A stretch of DNA of 64,000 nucleotides from an uncultured Victivallales bacterium (GCA_944391115.1 CALXSJ010000001.1:129169-193168), one strand, 5' to 3'. Shown: positions 8,107-17,379, counted from the stretch's first letter. The notes: generated by a model not told the origin, from the letters alone. Translations and numbers: made by a program.

Positions 8107-9408
8107 ATGAAGTTGATATCCTATCGGAACGCGGACTGTGCGGAGGCGCTGAGACAGCTCTACAACCGCCCGGCATGCCCGCGCGAGATTGAAACGGCGG
8201 TCGCGGAAATCGTCGGTGAAGTCCGCAGGGACGGCGACCGCGCGATCTGCGGTTTTCTGAAGAAATTCGACTCGCTCGATATTCCCCCCGCCTCCTTCCG
8301 CATCACGGAAAAGGAGTTTGAGGAAGCGGAGGAGAAGGTCGACCGGAAGGCGAAAGAGGCAATTTCCGAAGCTCTGGCTCATATTCGGGATTTCGCACTG
8401 CATCAGATTGCGAAAGACTGGAGCTATTCCCCGCGTCCCGGCGTTGTGCTGGGTGAGAAGTTCACGCCGATGGATCGCGTCGGCTGCTATATCCCCGGCG
8501 GCACGGCGCCGCTGGTTTCCACGGTTCTGCATACGGCGGGCATTGCTTCCGCGGCGGGCGTGAGGGAGATCGTCGCGGCGACTCCGCCGATGAAGGACGG
8601 ATCGGTTCACGCGGCGACGCTTTACGCGCTCAAGGCGGCCGGCGTGAAGGAGGTCTACCGCCTGGGCGGAGCCTATGCGATTGCCGCGCTCGCCTACGGA
8701 ACGGAGACGGTGCCGAAGGTGGAGAAAATTGTCGGTCCCGGCAACGCCTATGTCGCGGCGGCGAAGAAACTGGTCTACGGAAGTGTCGCCATTGACATGG
8801 TTGCGGGGCCGTCTGAAATCATGATTGTGGCGGATGCCTCGGCGGACCCGGCGTTCATCGCGGCGGACATGCTGTCGCAGGCCGAGCACGGGAGCGGTCT
8901 GGAGCAGGCGGTGCTTGTGACTGACTGCGGCGAGCTCATCGGCAAGGTCAGGACGGAGCTTCTCCGTCAGGCGGAGACGCTTTCCCGGAGCGAAACCGTC
9001 GCGCGCGTCCTTGAGCATGGCGTGTTTTTCATTGAAGCGCCGGATATCGGCGAAGCGCTCCGAATTGCCGGGAATTACGCTCCGGAACATATCGAACTCA
9101 TGTTTGAAGGCGCGGAACGCCGCGCATGCGATGTCAAGGCGGCGGGCGCGGTTTTTCTCGGACCGTGGACGCCGGAACCCGCGGGCGACTTCACCGCCGG
9201 TCCCAGCCATGTGCTTCCGACGGGTGGCACGGCAAAGTTCTTCCACGGTCTTTCGGCAAACGACTTCCTGCGGCGGAGCAGCACCATCCGGTATACGCAG
9301 GACGCCCTCATGCGCGAAGTGGATTTTATTGAAAAGTTTGCCGAGATGGAATGGCTCGATGCTCATGGAAGGAGCGGAGGCATTCGCAGAAAAGGATTGC
9401 AGAAATGA
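8107..9408 (+). CDS. hisD: Histidinol dehydrogenase
   Basis: 433 aa, full length. It oxidises L-histidinol to L-histidine in two NAD-dependent steps. The Zn-ligand region SQAEHGSGLEQA, the catalytic Glu-His pair in YAPEHIELM and the GPSHVLPTGG block are all present, with a C-terminal His motif (LDAHGR). ATG 8107 has GAGG immediately upstream; a TTG at 8089 is rejected. Its stop overlaps the hisC start as ATGA, so the two are translationally coupled. No other his gene is in the window. Confidence 0.96.
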   Translation: MKLISYRNADCAEALRQLYNRPACPREIETAVAEIVGEVRRDGDRAICGFLKKFDSLDIPPASFRITEKEFEEAEEKVDRKAKEAISEALAHIRDFALHQIAKDWSYSPRPGVVLGEKFTPMDRVGCYIPGGTAPLVSTVLHTAGIASAAGVREIVAATPPMKDGSVHAATLYALKAAGVKEVYRLGGAYAIAALAYGTETVPKVEKIVGPGNAYVAAAKKLVYGSVAIDMVAGPSEIMIVADASADPAFIAADMLSQAEHGSGLEQAVLVTDCGELIGKVRTELLRQAETLSRSETVARVLEHGVFFIEAPDIGEALRIAGNYAPEHIELMFEGAERRACDVKAAGAVFLGPWTPEPAGDFTAGPSHVLPTGGTAKFFHGLSANDFLRRSSTIRYTQDALMREVDFIEKFAEMEWLDAHGRSGGIRRKGLQK

Positions 9409-10469
9409 ACTCCTACGTTTCCTATTTCCGCCCTGAAATCGACAATATGACAGGCTATACGCCCGGCGAACAGCCCAAGGGCGCGCCGGTCATCAAGCTG
9501 AATACGAACGAGAATCCGTATCCGCCGTCGCCGGGCGTGAAAAAAACGCTTGCGGCGTTTCCCTATGAGAAACTGAGACTCTATCCGGATCCGCTTGCGC
9601 TCGAAGTGCGCGCGGAAATCGCGGCGATGACCGGTTATCCCGTCGGCAGCATCATCGCGGGCAACGGTTCCGACGACATCCTCACGATCGCGACGCGCTG
9701 CTTTACGGATGCGCACCGTCCGATGGCGTGTTTTGATCCGACTTATTCCCTGTATCCCACTCTTGCCGGACTTCAGGGTGCGTCCTGTGTCCGGATCCCG
9801 CTGGGGCCTGAGTTCGAGATGCCGGATGATGCGCTGGAACAGGCGCGCCGCGCGAATCTCTTCATCATTGCGCGGCCGAATGCGCCGACCGGCAATCTGT
9901 ATCCGAAGGCGAAAATGGAGGAGATCTGCGCGAAGTTCAACGGGATTGTCCTGATCGACGAGGCGTATGCGGATTTTTCGCGCGACAACTGCCTTGACTT
10001 CGTGAAAAAGTATCCGAATGTGATCGTCAGCCGGACCTTTTCCAAGAGCAGGAGTCTTGCCGGGCTCCGGTTCGGTTTTGCAATCGCCCATGAAAAAATC
10101 ATTGACGGTATGATGAAGATGAAAGACTCCTACAATGTTCCGATGCTGACGCAGAAACTGGCGCTGGCCTCGCTCTGGGACAGAAGCTACTTTGAAAGCT
10201 GCGTGGCGAAAGTGAAGACGACACGGGAGGCCCTGACGATTGCGTTGCGCGGACTTGGCTTCAAAGTGATCGATTCGGATACCAATTTTGTTTTTGCTGC
10301 GCCGCCGATTGATGCAAAAAATTATTTTCTGGACTTGAAACGGCGAAATATTCTGGTAAGGTATTTCCCGGCGGCAAGAACATGCTCCTACGTCAGAATC
10401 ACCATCGGCACGCCGGAGGAGATGACGGAACTGCTGAAAGTAACGAAAGAACTGATTGCTGAAAAATGA
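9405..10469 (+). CDS. hisC: Histidinol-phosphate aminotransferase
   Basis: 354 aa, PLP-dependent class I/II fold. It carries LNTNENPYPPSP at 32-43, the substrate loop RPNAPTGN at 157-164, DEAYADF near 185-191 and the Schiff-base lysine at 214 in the TFSKSRSLAG motif. It converts imidazole-acetol phosphate to histidinol phosphate with glutamate. The ATG at 9405 overlaps the hisD stop by four bases. A compact intrinsic terminator follows at 10475. Confidence 0.95.
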   Translation: MNSYVSYFRPEIDNMTGYTPGEQPKGAPVIKLNTNENPYPPSPGVKKTLAAFPYEKLRLYPDPLALEVRAEIAAMTGYPVGSIIAGNGSDDILTIATRCFTDAHRPMACFDPTYSLYPTLAGLQGASCVRIPLGPEFEMPDDALEQARRANLFIIARPNAPTGNLYPKAKMEEICAKFNGIVLIDEAYADFSRDNCLDFVKKYPNVIVSRTFSKSRSLAGLRFGFAIAHEKIIDGMMKMKDSYNVPMLTQKLALASLWDRSYFESCVAKVKTTREALTIALRGLGFKVIDSDTNFVFAAPPIDAKNYFLDLKRRNILVRYFPAARTCSYVRITIGTPEEMTELLKVTKELIAEK

Positions 10470-10474
10470 CGGAA

Positions 10475-10498
10475 GGACGGTGCAAACCGTCCGTTTTT
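10475..10498 (+). terminator. Intrinsic terminator after hisDC
   Basis: GGACGGT (10475-10481), loop GCAA, ACCGTCC (10486-10492), then five T at 10494-10498. It separates hisDC from the ABC exporter cluster. Confidence 0.75.
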
Positions 10499-10531
10499 CC
10501 GCCGCGAACCGACACCGGAAGGGAGGATACA

Positions 10532-11485
10532 TTGGATAATTTTGTGATTGAAACGGAAAACCTGACGAAGGATTACAGTTCCTGGCTGCGCAAGGCGAAA
10601 CGTCCCGCACTGAACAATCTGACCATTTCCATTCCGAAGGGATCGGTGTTCGGTTTTTTGGGTCCGAACGGAGCCGGAAAGACCACAACCATCAAAATTC
10701 TGATGGGCCTGATCCGGCCGACCGGCGGCATGGCGACCGTGCTTGGGAAGCCTTATGACGATGTGGAAGTGAAAAACCGGATTGGATTTCTGCCTGACAG
10801 CCCTGCGTTTACGCCTCAGCTTTCCGCGATGGAGTTTCTGGATGTCTGCGCAAGACTTCTCAAGATTCCGTCCTCGAAACGGAAACAGCGCGTGGAGGAG
10901 GTCCTTGAAATTGTCCGGATGGCCCCGCATGCGAAATCCAAAGTCGGAACGTTTTCGCGCGGAATGCTGCAGCGCGTCGGAATCGCGCAGGCGATTCTGA
11001 ACAGTCCCGAGCTTCTGATTCTGGACGAGCCGCTTCTCGGACTGGATCCCTACGGGCGGCAGGAATTCAAGGAAATCATTCTGGAACAGCGCGATAAATT
11101 CGGCGCCTCGGTCTTTTTCAGCAGTCATATCCTCTCCGACGTGGAGGAGATCTGCGACAGCATCTCAATTCTGAACAAAGGCCGTCTCCTCTGTGCGGGA
11201 AAACTTTCCGATCTCCTCTCCCGCGACACCGACAACGGCGTGCTGGTCAAGATCCGGCAGTGCGACGATGCGGTCAAGGCTCTGATGACGGATGCCGACA
11301 ATGTGCAGAAAAAAGAGAATGACGAATGGGAACTGACGTTCAAGACCCTTTCTCCGGAACTTGACCGGAAGATCAATGAGCTCTCCGCGAAACACGGAGA
11401 GGCGGTGAAGCGTCTGAACGCGCGGGAAGACCTGGAATCGTTCTTTTTCGGAAAAATTGAAGAAGATAATCTGGAAAATTCGTAA
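10532..11485 (+). CDS. ABC transporter ATP-binding subunit (ABC-2 exporter type)
   Basis: 317 aa from a TTG start at 10532, chosen because GGGAGG at 10521-10526 precedes it by five bases and the only upstream ATG (10466) lies inside the hisC stop and before the terminator. Walker A GPNGAGKTT is at 44-52, the signature is FSRGMLQRVG, and Walker B is LLILDEPLLGLDP. The C-terminal part after about 225 is the extra domain common in ABC-2 exporters. It energises the two membrane proteins encoded downstream. The substrate is unknown; similar clusters in related phyla serve envelope export, which is inference here. Confidence 0.9.
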   Translation: MDNFVIETENLTKDYSSWLRKAKRPALNNLTISIPKGSVFGFLGPNGAGKTTTIKILMGLIRPTGGMATVLGKPYDDVEVKNRIGFLPDSPAFTPQLSAMEFLDVCARLLKIPSSKRKQRVEEVLEIVRMAPHAKSKVGTFSRGMLQRVGIAQAILNSPELLILDEPLLGLDPYGRQEFKEIILEQRDKFGASVFFSSHILSDVEEICDSISILNKGRLLCAGKLSDLLSRDTDNGVLVKIRQCDDAVKALMTDADNVQKKENDEWELTFKTLSPELDRKINELSAKHGEAVKRLNAREDLESFFFGKIEEDNLENS

Positions 11486-11499
11486 AACCGTGTTATATT
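11472..11499 (+). promoter_or_regulatory. Possible internal promoter before the first permease gene
   Basis: TGGAAA at 11472-11477, 16 bases, TATATT at 11494-11499, overlapping the end of the ATPase gene. The -10 matches others in the window. Confidence 0.4.
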
Positions 11500-11554
11500 T
11501 ATCAATCAGGCAGGGATCTATTTAACCAAAAAATAACCAAGGGAGCGAGTCAAG

Positions 11555-12286
11555 ATGAGTGAGATCATGGCAATCGCAAGCGGAACGTGGAAAAACATTC
11601 TGCGAATGAAAGTGGTGTACTTCTTAATTCTGTGCGTCTGGATTCTGATCGGAAGCGCCGCGTTGTATGAGGTCCTTTCGATGGGCCAGCACAAACCGTT
11701 GATGATTGACGTCTCCCTGGCGCTGAATGCGGTCGCTGCCGCACTGGTTGTCATTTCGATTACCTTTGAAATCCCGCGTGAACTTCGTCAGGGCGTAGCT
11801 TCCACGCTGCTGACGAAATCCCTTGGCAGAACGCAGTATCTGGCGGGAAAGCTCATCGGCATCGCTGTTGCGGCGATCGTGATCTGTGCCCTGATCACCG
11901 TCGGCTCTTTTGTGATCTTCTACTATACCTTCACGGAATCCATCGCCCTGCCGATGTTCCAGGCGCAGCTCCTTCAGATCCTGAGCATTATTCCGATGGC
12001 GGCAATCGGTGTGTTCTTTGCAACACTTTTCCCTGAGGTGGTGGCTCCCGTTCTTACCATTATCGCGATCTGGTTCTCCTATTCCGTCGGAGTGCTTCAG
12101 AATATCCCGCTTCTTTACGGCGGCATTCTTCCGAACCTGGATCTCTTCAATTTCCGTTCGCAGGCTGTTTATCATGCCGATATTCCGTGGTCCTATGTCG
12201 GACTTGTCACGCTTTGGGGCATTGCCTTTGCGATTTTTGCTCTGATGCTCACCAGTCTCTTCTTCAAAGTAAAAGACATTAAGTAA
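11555..12286 (+). CDS. ABC-2 type permease 1
   Basis: 243 aa with six predicted membrane segments: about 18-40, 55-75, 102-128, 140-160, 166-185 and 213-235. The second segment is followed by the conserved REL/TLLTKSLGRTQYLAGK loop, typical of ABC-2 permeases that pair with the ATPase upstream. GGGAG lies 9 bases before the ATG. It is followed after 21 bases by the TPR/zinc-ribbon gene. The genes from here to about 14.8 kb look less G+C-rich than neighbours, a visual impression only. Confidence 0.82.
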   Translation: MSEIMAIASGTWKNILRMKVVYFLILCVWILIGSAALYEVLSMGQHKPLMIDVSLALNAVAAALVVISITFEIPRELRQGVASTLLTKSLGRTQYLAGKLIGIAVAAIVICALITVGSFVIFYYTFTESIALPMFQAQLLQILSIIPMAAIGVFFATLFPEVVAPVLTIIAIWFSYSVGVLQNIPLLYGGILPNLDLFNFRSQAVYHADIPWSYVGLVTLWGIAFAIFALMLTSLFFKVKDIK

Positions 12287-12307
12287 GTAACAGGGGTAAA
12301 CGATACC

Positions 12308-13288
12308 ATGAAAAAAGATACAGTTGTCCGCATTGTCATTATGATTGTCGCGCTGCTTGCCGCATCCTACCTTGCCAATATTCTGACTCCGATGCAGAAA
12401 GAGATTTCCATTGAGAAAGCTCAATTGACCAAAGCCCCGATTGCCGGTCTTCACAAGATCATGGCTGACGTCGCATGGATGCGCTTTATCAATGTCGCCG
12501 GCGGAATGGATACCATTGACACCAAGAATGTCGACAAGATTTCCTCCATGCTTGAAAAGATCATTGCCTATGATCCGAATTTTGAAGAAATGTATCAGAG
12601 CGGCGTCCTCTGCATGAGCAATGCCGATCCGAAGAAAGCAATCGAATTTTTGAAGAAAGCCTGCGAAAACGACTATCTGAAAACCAATTCCAAGCTTCCT
12701 TTCAATACCGGTTTCCTGCTTTCCCGCACGATTGTCGACCAGAATGATCCGAACAATATTCTGTCCACGCCGGATTATACGCAGGCCGCGAAGTATTTCA
12801 GAATGGCCATGCAGCGTGCCGCCACGCCGGAACCCTATGTGGTGAGCAGCTATATCAGAGCCAAAGCGAAGGCCAAGGCTGAGGCCGATAAGAAAATTGA
12901 TGAATATTTTGCCACGCTTTCTGTTCTTTATGATGAGTGGAAGGCTTCCAAGAAAGGGGCTTATGAAGGGGCGATTGGAGAAACCAGCTCCATTCCGGAT
13001 CTGGAAACGCGTCTTCTCAAGGCCGCGCAGAGCGCCAAGAATCCCGTTGATTACGACGGCAAGCCGATCAAGCCGCTTCCGCAGACTCTGGCTCTCATCG
13101 CCAAAGTGCAGAAGGAAGTTCTTGCGAACAATCATCTGTGCCCGAACTGCATCACCCCCACAGCCGCCGGTGCGAAGTTCTGCACTTCCTGCGGAACAAA
13201 AGTCCAGGTTTGGGGAACCTGCAAAACCTGTCATAAGGTTCTCAACGGCGCGAAATACTGCGCTGATTGCGGGACGAAAAACAAGTAA
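12308..13288 (+). CDS. Membrane-anchored TPR-like protein with C-terminal double zinc ribbon
   Basis: 326 aa. Residues 8-26 are an uncleaved membrane anchor or signal sequence. Residues about 75-190 are helical and look like degenerate tetratricopeptide repeats (for example YDPNFEEMYQSGVLCMSNAD and KKAIEFLKKAC). An Ala/Lys-rich stretch around 185-200 follows. The last 50 residues hold two zinc ribbons with CxxC pairs at 278/281 plus 292/295 and 305/308 plus 318/321. A zinc ribbon behind a membrane anchor and TPR region is an unusual combination. It sits between the two permease genes and is probably a partner of the exporter. I do not recognise a named family. Confidence 0.72.
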   Translation: MKKDTVVRIVIMIVALLAASYLANILTPMQKEISIEKAQLTKAPIAGLHKIMADVAWMRFINVAGGMDTIDTKNVDKISSMLEKIIAYDPNFEEMYQSGVLCMSNADPKKAIEFLKKACENDYLKTNSKLPFNTGFLLSRTIVDQNDPNNILSTPDYTQAAKYFRMAMQRAATPEPYVVSSYIRAKAKAKAEADKKIDEYFATLSVLYDEWKASKKGAYEGAIGETSSIPDLETRLLKAAQSAKNPVDYDGKPIKPLPQTLALIAKVQKEVLANNHLCPNCITPTAAGAKFCTSCGTKVQVWGTCKTCHKVLNGAKYCADCGTKNK

Positions 13289-13312
13289 CCCGTATTTATC
13301 GAGTTGCCTCTT

Positions 13313-14044
13313 ATGACAAAGAAAAAAAAGATCGGTCTGATTTTCATAATCGTACCGATCTTTTTGCTTTATTTTATTTCCGAAGCGGTTCTCCGGGAAG
13401 CTGCGGTGGCGAACATCAATCCGCAGAAAGTCAAAATCGATTCCATTCTGAATGAACTGCCGGACTCTGTCCGTGATCTTGTGGTTTACCGCATTACACG
13501 GACAGAAATGCTCAATGACCTTGCCGCGGCTGAAACCGAGGAAGAGAAGCTCTCCGCCATGGTTGCGATCGGTTCCTATACGCGTGATCCTGCGGAGAAG
13601 GAAAAGATCTTCTGGGAGGTCCGCACCAAATATGCGGATCGTCCGGAATCCGCGGCCGCATTTGCCTATTATCTGCTGAATGACGAAAATCCCAACAGGA
13701 TTTCGCTGTCTGACTATCAGGCGTATCTGAAAAAATTCCCTCAGCAGTATCAATACAATATCTGGGCGGCCGGACTGAACCGCCTGAACGACCTCAGAAA
13801 GAAAATCACCTGGAAAGACCGTCTGGATTTTCTGCGCCCCCTTCTGGATATGAAGCCGGAATTTCGTGATTATTCCGTTCTTTATACGGAAATTTCCCGA
13901 ATTGCCGGCCGTTTTGAGTTCCGTGATATCGAGGCAAAGGCGGAGGCTTTATATGATGAAAGCCGTCTTTGTCCGACGATTACGGAGTTCCTGATGCAGG
14001 AGGAGATGGAAAAAACGAATGCCGCCGGAAAGGGAAAGAAATAA
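13313..14044 (+). CDS. Membrane-anchored helical protein of the exporter cluster
   Basis: 243 aa. A Lys-rich start (MTKKKK) leads into one membrane segment at about 6-24, and the rest is helical and predicted outside the cytoplasm. ATG 13313 gives a proper positive-inside anchor; a TTG nine bases earlier is possible, and neither has a strong ribosome site. Its stop overlaps the next ATG as TAATG, so it is coupled to the second permease. No enzymatic motif is visible. The helical repeats suggest an adaptor like the preceding protein. Confidence 0.68.
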   Translation: MTKKKKIGLIFIIVPIFLLYFISEAVLREAAVANINPQKVKIDSILNELPDSVRDLVVYRITRTEMLNDLAAAETEEEKLSAMVAIGSYTRDPAEKEKIFWEVRTKYADRPESAAAFAYYLLNDENPNRISLSDYQAYLKKFPQQYQYNIWAAGLNRLNDLRKKITWKDRLDFLRPLLDMKPEFRDYSVLYTEISRIAGRFEFRDIEAKAEALYDESRLCPTITEFLMQEEMEKTNAAGKGKK

Positions 14045-14847
14045 TGTTTGCCATCACATTGCTCAGCGTGAAACGAATGAAGGAACCGGCGTTTTTCATC
14101 TTCCTTTCCATCGCCCTTGTGATTTCCTATTTTATGGCTGACCTGGATCCTCTGACCCAGCAGGTTTCCGGGGATTCAATTTTTGCCCAGGTGCTTGATG
14201 CCGGACGCAGTTCCCAGCCCCTGCTTGCCGCATCGTTTGTCATGTTTATTGTATGCGCCGTGCTGGGCGGTTTTCTCGGGGCGTCCGAGATTCCGCGCGA
14301 TATTTCCTCGGATCTGATTCTGATTATTCTTTCCAAGCCGATTCGGAAAATCAGCTACATGCTCGGGAAATATTTCGGCATGCTTATTATCTGTTCCTGC
14401 CTTTTCATTGTTTCCGAAGCGATGATTTATGTCACGCATTACATCAATACCAGAGAGTTGTTTTCCTGTATGCTGATGCTGAAACAGCTGTATCTGCTTC
14501 TGGCGTTCATTCCCTTCTGCGCGATGATTATTATGATTTCCTGTTTCACCGGTGAACTGGCGGCAATGATTGTCTCCTTTTTCTATCTGGTTTTTTCCCT
14601 TTCTTTCAGCTTCATTCCGATTGCCATGGCCATGCTGCCGAAGGGAATTGCCGGAGCGGCGGGTGGTGTTGTTTTCATCCTGTATTATTTCTTCCCGAAT
14701 TTCATTTTCTATTTCCAGGATTTCAAAATGTTCGGCCTGGTTTTTCTCATGCTCTTGATTTACTCATTCAGCCTTGCGGCAATTTTTCTTGCCGTGGCTG
14801 TCGGCAGGCTGGAGACCAGAGATTTTTCCAAGAGCTCCGATCTCTGA
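14044..14847 (+). CDS. ABC-2 type permease 2
   Basis: 267 aa with six or seven hydrophobic segments and the permease loop SEIPRDISSDLILIILSKPI followed by YMLGKYFG, matching the equivalent loop in permease 1. The start overlaps the preceding stop by one base. Two distinct permeases with one ATPase suggest a heterodimeric channel. The last residues (LETRDFSKSSDL) resemble cytoplasmic tails of ABC-2 proteins. Confidence 0.8.
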   Translation: MFAITLLSVKRMKEPAFFIFLSIALVISYFMADLDPLTQQVSGDSIFAQVLDAGRSSQPLLAASFVMFIVCAVLGGFLGASEIPRDISSDLILIILSKPIRKISYMLGKYFGMLIICSCLFIVSEAMIYVTHYINTRELFSCMLMLKQLYLLLAFIPFCAMIIMISCFTGELAAMIVSFFYLVFSLSFSFIPIAMAMLPKGIAGAAGGVVFILYYFFPNFIFYFQDFKMFGLVFLMLLIYSFSLAAIFLAVAVGRLETRDFSKSSDL

Positions 14848-14873
14848 TTTCCGGATTGGAAAGACGGTGCGTC

Positions 14874-15578
14874 ATGAGAATATGTGCCTTTCTGCTTTTT
14901 CTTTTCTCCTTTTCCCTTCATGCGGATATCTTTTCTCTCTGGCCGTTTCGGGGAAACACTTCTGTGGCATCCGCGGGGAATTCCGTGACCGATGTTCTGG
15001 AACCGCAGAATCTCTGGCGGGAGAAAGTCGAAATCAACGGCCGCATGATGGAGATGGGAGTGGCTCTTGTGGACCGCCCCTTGAAAGATGCCTTTCGTCT
15101 GCTGCGTTCGAAATATCCGAATGTGCCTTCTGCCGCAAACTCCAGTTCGGTTTTGTTTGAAATTCCTCTTGAAAACGGGTTCCGCCGCCGGGTTTTTCTG
15201 GTTGGATTTGCGGGAAAGGATACCATTGTCCAGTTTACGATGGATCTTCCCAAGGATTTTTCCGGCAAGGCGATTTCATGGCCATCGGAACTGCCGCTGC
15301 CTCCCGGCGCGTCGCCGGTCACAGTCATGCGTTTTCCGGCGAGAAAATCCGTGTATGGAACTTTCCAGAGTCCGTATCCGGATAAACAGGTGCTTTCCGA
15401 TTTGACCAGAGCCCTGCGTGCAGATGGATGGGAAAGCACAGGGGAGACGGGTTCCGCTTCCGCGTCCGGCGACGTTTTTCTTCGGGGGAATGGCTCCGAG
15501 ATGATGATAATCGGAACCATGCCGGGAAAAAACTCCCCCTCATCCAGAGGAACTCTGTATTTCCGGCGCCTGAAGTAA
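14874..15578 (+). CDS. Secreted protein at the end of the exporter cluster
   Basis: 234 aa with a signal peptide at residues 1-17, likely cut after LHA. The mature part has no Cys, and a Pro-Gly-rich turn (LPLPPGASPVT) near 145-155. A TTG at 14856 is possible but ATG 14874 gives the clean signal peptide. It begins 26 bases after permease 2 in the same direction and so probably belongs to that transcript. I do not recognise the family. Confidence 0.65.
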   Translation: MRICAFLLFLFSFSLHADIFSLWPFRGNTSVASAGNSVTDVLEPQNLWREKVEINGRMMEMGVALVDRPLKDAFRLLRSKYPNVPSAANSSSVLFEIPLENGFRRRVFLVGFAGKDTIVQFTMDLPKDFSGKAISWPSELPLPPGASPVTVMRFPARKSVYGTFQSPYPDKQVLSDLTRALRADGWESTGETGSASASGDVFLRGNGSEMMIIGTMPGKNSPSSRGTLYFRRLK

Positions 15579-15671
15579 TCTTCCGCCCTTTCCTATTTTT
15601 CTGCGCAGCTTCTGCTTCATTTCTGCGGAGGGGATGACTCCGGACAGTTCCGTTTTTCCGGCATGTGCATC

Positions 15672-15700
15672 TTGCAATTCTTTCCTCAATGGCTTATAAT
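15672..15700 (+). promoter_or_regulatory. Strong promoter before the small membrane protein gene
   Basis: TTGCAA at 15672-15677, 17 bases, perfect TATAAT at 15695-15700. Confidence 0.7.
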
Positions 15701-15758
15701 AGAACAGGAGAGCCCGGTTTGGACTCTGGAACGCCGCAACTCACAAGGAGACGGTTTC

Positions 15759-16322
15759 ATGCGCGGAATGCCGACAGTGAAAATTATTTTGTTGTCCGCT
15801 CTTTTCCTTTGCACCTGTACGACGCTTGTGCTGCTGTGTCCTCCGGAAACAGGTGGACGGAAGCCGGATTATTATATCGCCCGGGGATTTGATTTTGCCA
15901 ATGGAAGGTTTGTGATCCGGAAAGAGGAGGCCGGGGAAGCAGGCTCCGGCATCACCGTCACTTACTGCGGGGATTCCACCTTTCAGGGTCTCTACCGGAA
16001 ATACGGGCTCGGTCATGGAATACCCATGATCCGTTATTCTGCCGTTACGGGATATTCCCGCAATTTTCTGATTCGCACCGTTAAAAATCCGAACGGAAAA
16101 CGGAAATGGTTTTTCTTCAGAGACATTCCGTGTATTGCCGGAGACGCGTATAATCCCGTTCTGGAGCTTCTCCGTTTCATTCAGCGCAATGAGCTTCCTC
16201 CCGCGGAAGTCCGGAGAATGTATGAGGGATGTGTCAGGCGTTTCTGGTCCGACGGGGAACTCAATGCCTATGTTCGCGACTGCATACGCGGCGGCTGCGG
16301 CGGGACTGCAAAGGACCGGTGA
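15759..16322 (+). CDS. Small membrane-anchored or secreted hypothetical protein
   Basis: 187 aa from ATG 15759, which has AAGGAG at 15745-15750, eight bases upstream. Residues about 6-26 are a hydrophobic segment ending in several Cys/Thr and could be a signal anchor. The rest contains paired aromatic and Arg residues, and Cys near the C-terminus. A promoter of consensus quality sits 58 bases upstream, so it is a separate unit. Family not recognised. Confidence 0.65.
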   Translation: MRGMPTVKIILLSALFLCTCTTLVLLCPPETGGRKPDYYIARGFDFANGRFVIRKEEAGEAGSGITVTYCGDSTFQGLYRKYGLGHGIPMIRYSAVTGYSRNFLIRTVKNPNGKRKWFFFRDIPCIAGDAYNPVLELLRFIQRNELPPAEVRRMYEGCVRRFWSDGELNAYVRDCIRGGCGGTAKDR

Positions 16323-16542
16323 CAGACGGACAGAACCCGAGTTCCGCGCGGAGCACTCTCCTTTGCCGGGCATTTCCCGCGGGAAAGGTGTCCGGACGGG
16401 AGGATTCATGGCGGGAGGGGCTTCCGTCTCCGGCTTGCAGACCGGAGACGGGACGCATATCACAGCGGCGGACGCTGGAACGTATTCTGCCGCTTTCATC
16501 GGAAAAAGCCGGTCGGACACCGGCAGAGAAAGGAGGAAAACC

Positions 16543-17358
16543 ATGAGGATCGTAACCATTGCACGCGAGTCCGGAGCATTCGATTCCGCTCAGGAAGAGG
16601 CCTTCTGCCGTGCCGCCGGCCTTCGGGCGGTCCGCCGGGATACTCTGGAGGCCCGGTTCCGGGAACTGGGAGCCGATGCGGAGTTCATGCAGCATTTTGA
16701 TGAACGGAAACCGCGCCTGATGGATTCGTTTTTCCGGCGTCCCGACATCTACTGGGAGACTTTGCAGACCGCAATCCTGCAGGAGGCTGTCCAGGGGAAT
16801 GTTGCGCTCATCGGGCGCGGTGCGAATTTTCTTCTTGAAGGGGTGGCCGAATGCTTCCGCCTCCGTTTCATCGCGCCTCCCGCGATCCGGGCGGAACGGA
16901 TTGCAGAGCTGCGGGGCTGCACCCGGGATCAGGCGCTGGCCTGTATCCGGAAAAGCGACCGCGAGCGGACCGGGTTCTGCTATTATTTTTACGGGAAACA
17001 GTGGGGGGAGGCCGACTCGTATGATCTGACGGTCAATACGGCGGAAATCGACATGCCCGCGCTGGAACGCATGATTCCGGGCCTCATTGCCGCGAAGGAG
17101 GTTTCGCCGCAGGGGGAACGCCGCCTGCGAGACCGGGTTCTGCAGCAATCGATCCGTTATACGCTTTTAGTGTCCGAAAATCAGGAAATTCCCTTCCTTG
17201 AAATCAAATGCGATGCAGGGCAAGTGACGATCGAGGGCGGGGTTTCCACCCAGGAGGCGCTGGAGAAGATTGAGGCGTCCGTCAGGAAAATCGACGGTGT
17301 GCTTTCCGTCGAAAACCGTCTCCGGGTGATGCAGGATACGATCCCGCTTGGATTCTGA
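16543..17358 (+). CDS. Cytidylate-kinase-like protein with C-terminal BON domain
   Basis: 271 aa from ATG 16543, with AGGAGG at 16531-16536. Residues 1-190 resemble the Cytidylate_kin2 family: an ITISRE-like start (VTIARESGAFDS) and the GRGANFLLEG motif at 91-100. The Gly-Ser-Gly-Gly loop normally following the start is missing, so phosphate binding is doubtful. Residues about 195-262 are a BON domain, known in OsmY and secretins for binding membranes or envelope partners (GQVTIEGGV, then VRKIDGVLSVENRL). No signal peptide is present, so a cytoplasmic or regulatory role is likely. It converges with the transporter gene. Confidence 0.75.
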   Translation: MRIVTIARESGAFDSAQEEAFCRAAGLRAVRRDTLEARFRELGADAEFMQHFDERKPRLMDSFFRRPDIYWETLQTAILQEAVQGNVALIGRGANFLLEGVAECFRLRFIAPPAIRAERIAELRGCTRDQALACIRKSDRERTGFCYYFYGKQWGEADSYDLTVNTAEIDMPALERMIPGLIAAKEVSPQGERRLRDRVLQQSIRYTLLVSENQEIPFLEIKCDAGQVTIEGGVSTQEALEKIEASVRKIDGVLSVENRLRVMQDTIPLGF

Positions 17359-17379
17359 CAGCGGCAAGCCGTCCGGGAA

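Noticed and set aside
10466-10531. ATG start of the ABC ATPase at 10466
   Set aside because: It would overlap the hisC stop and run through the hisDC terminator. The TTG at 10532 has a strong ribosome site.
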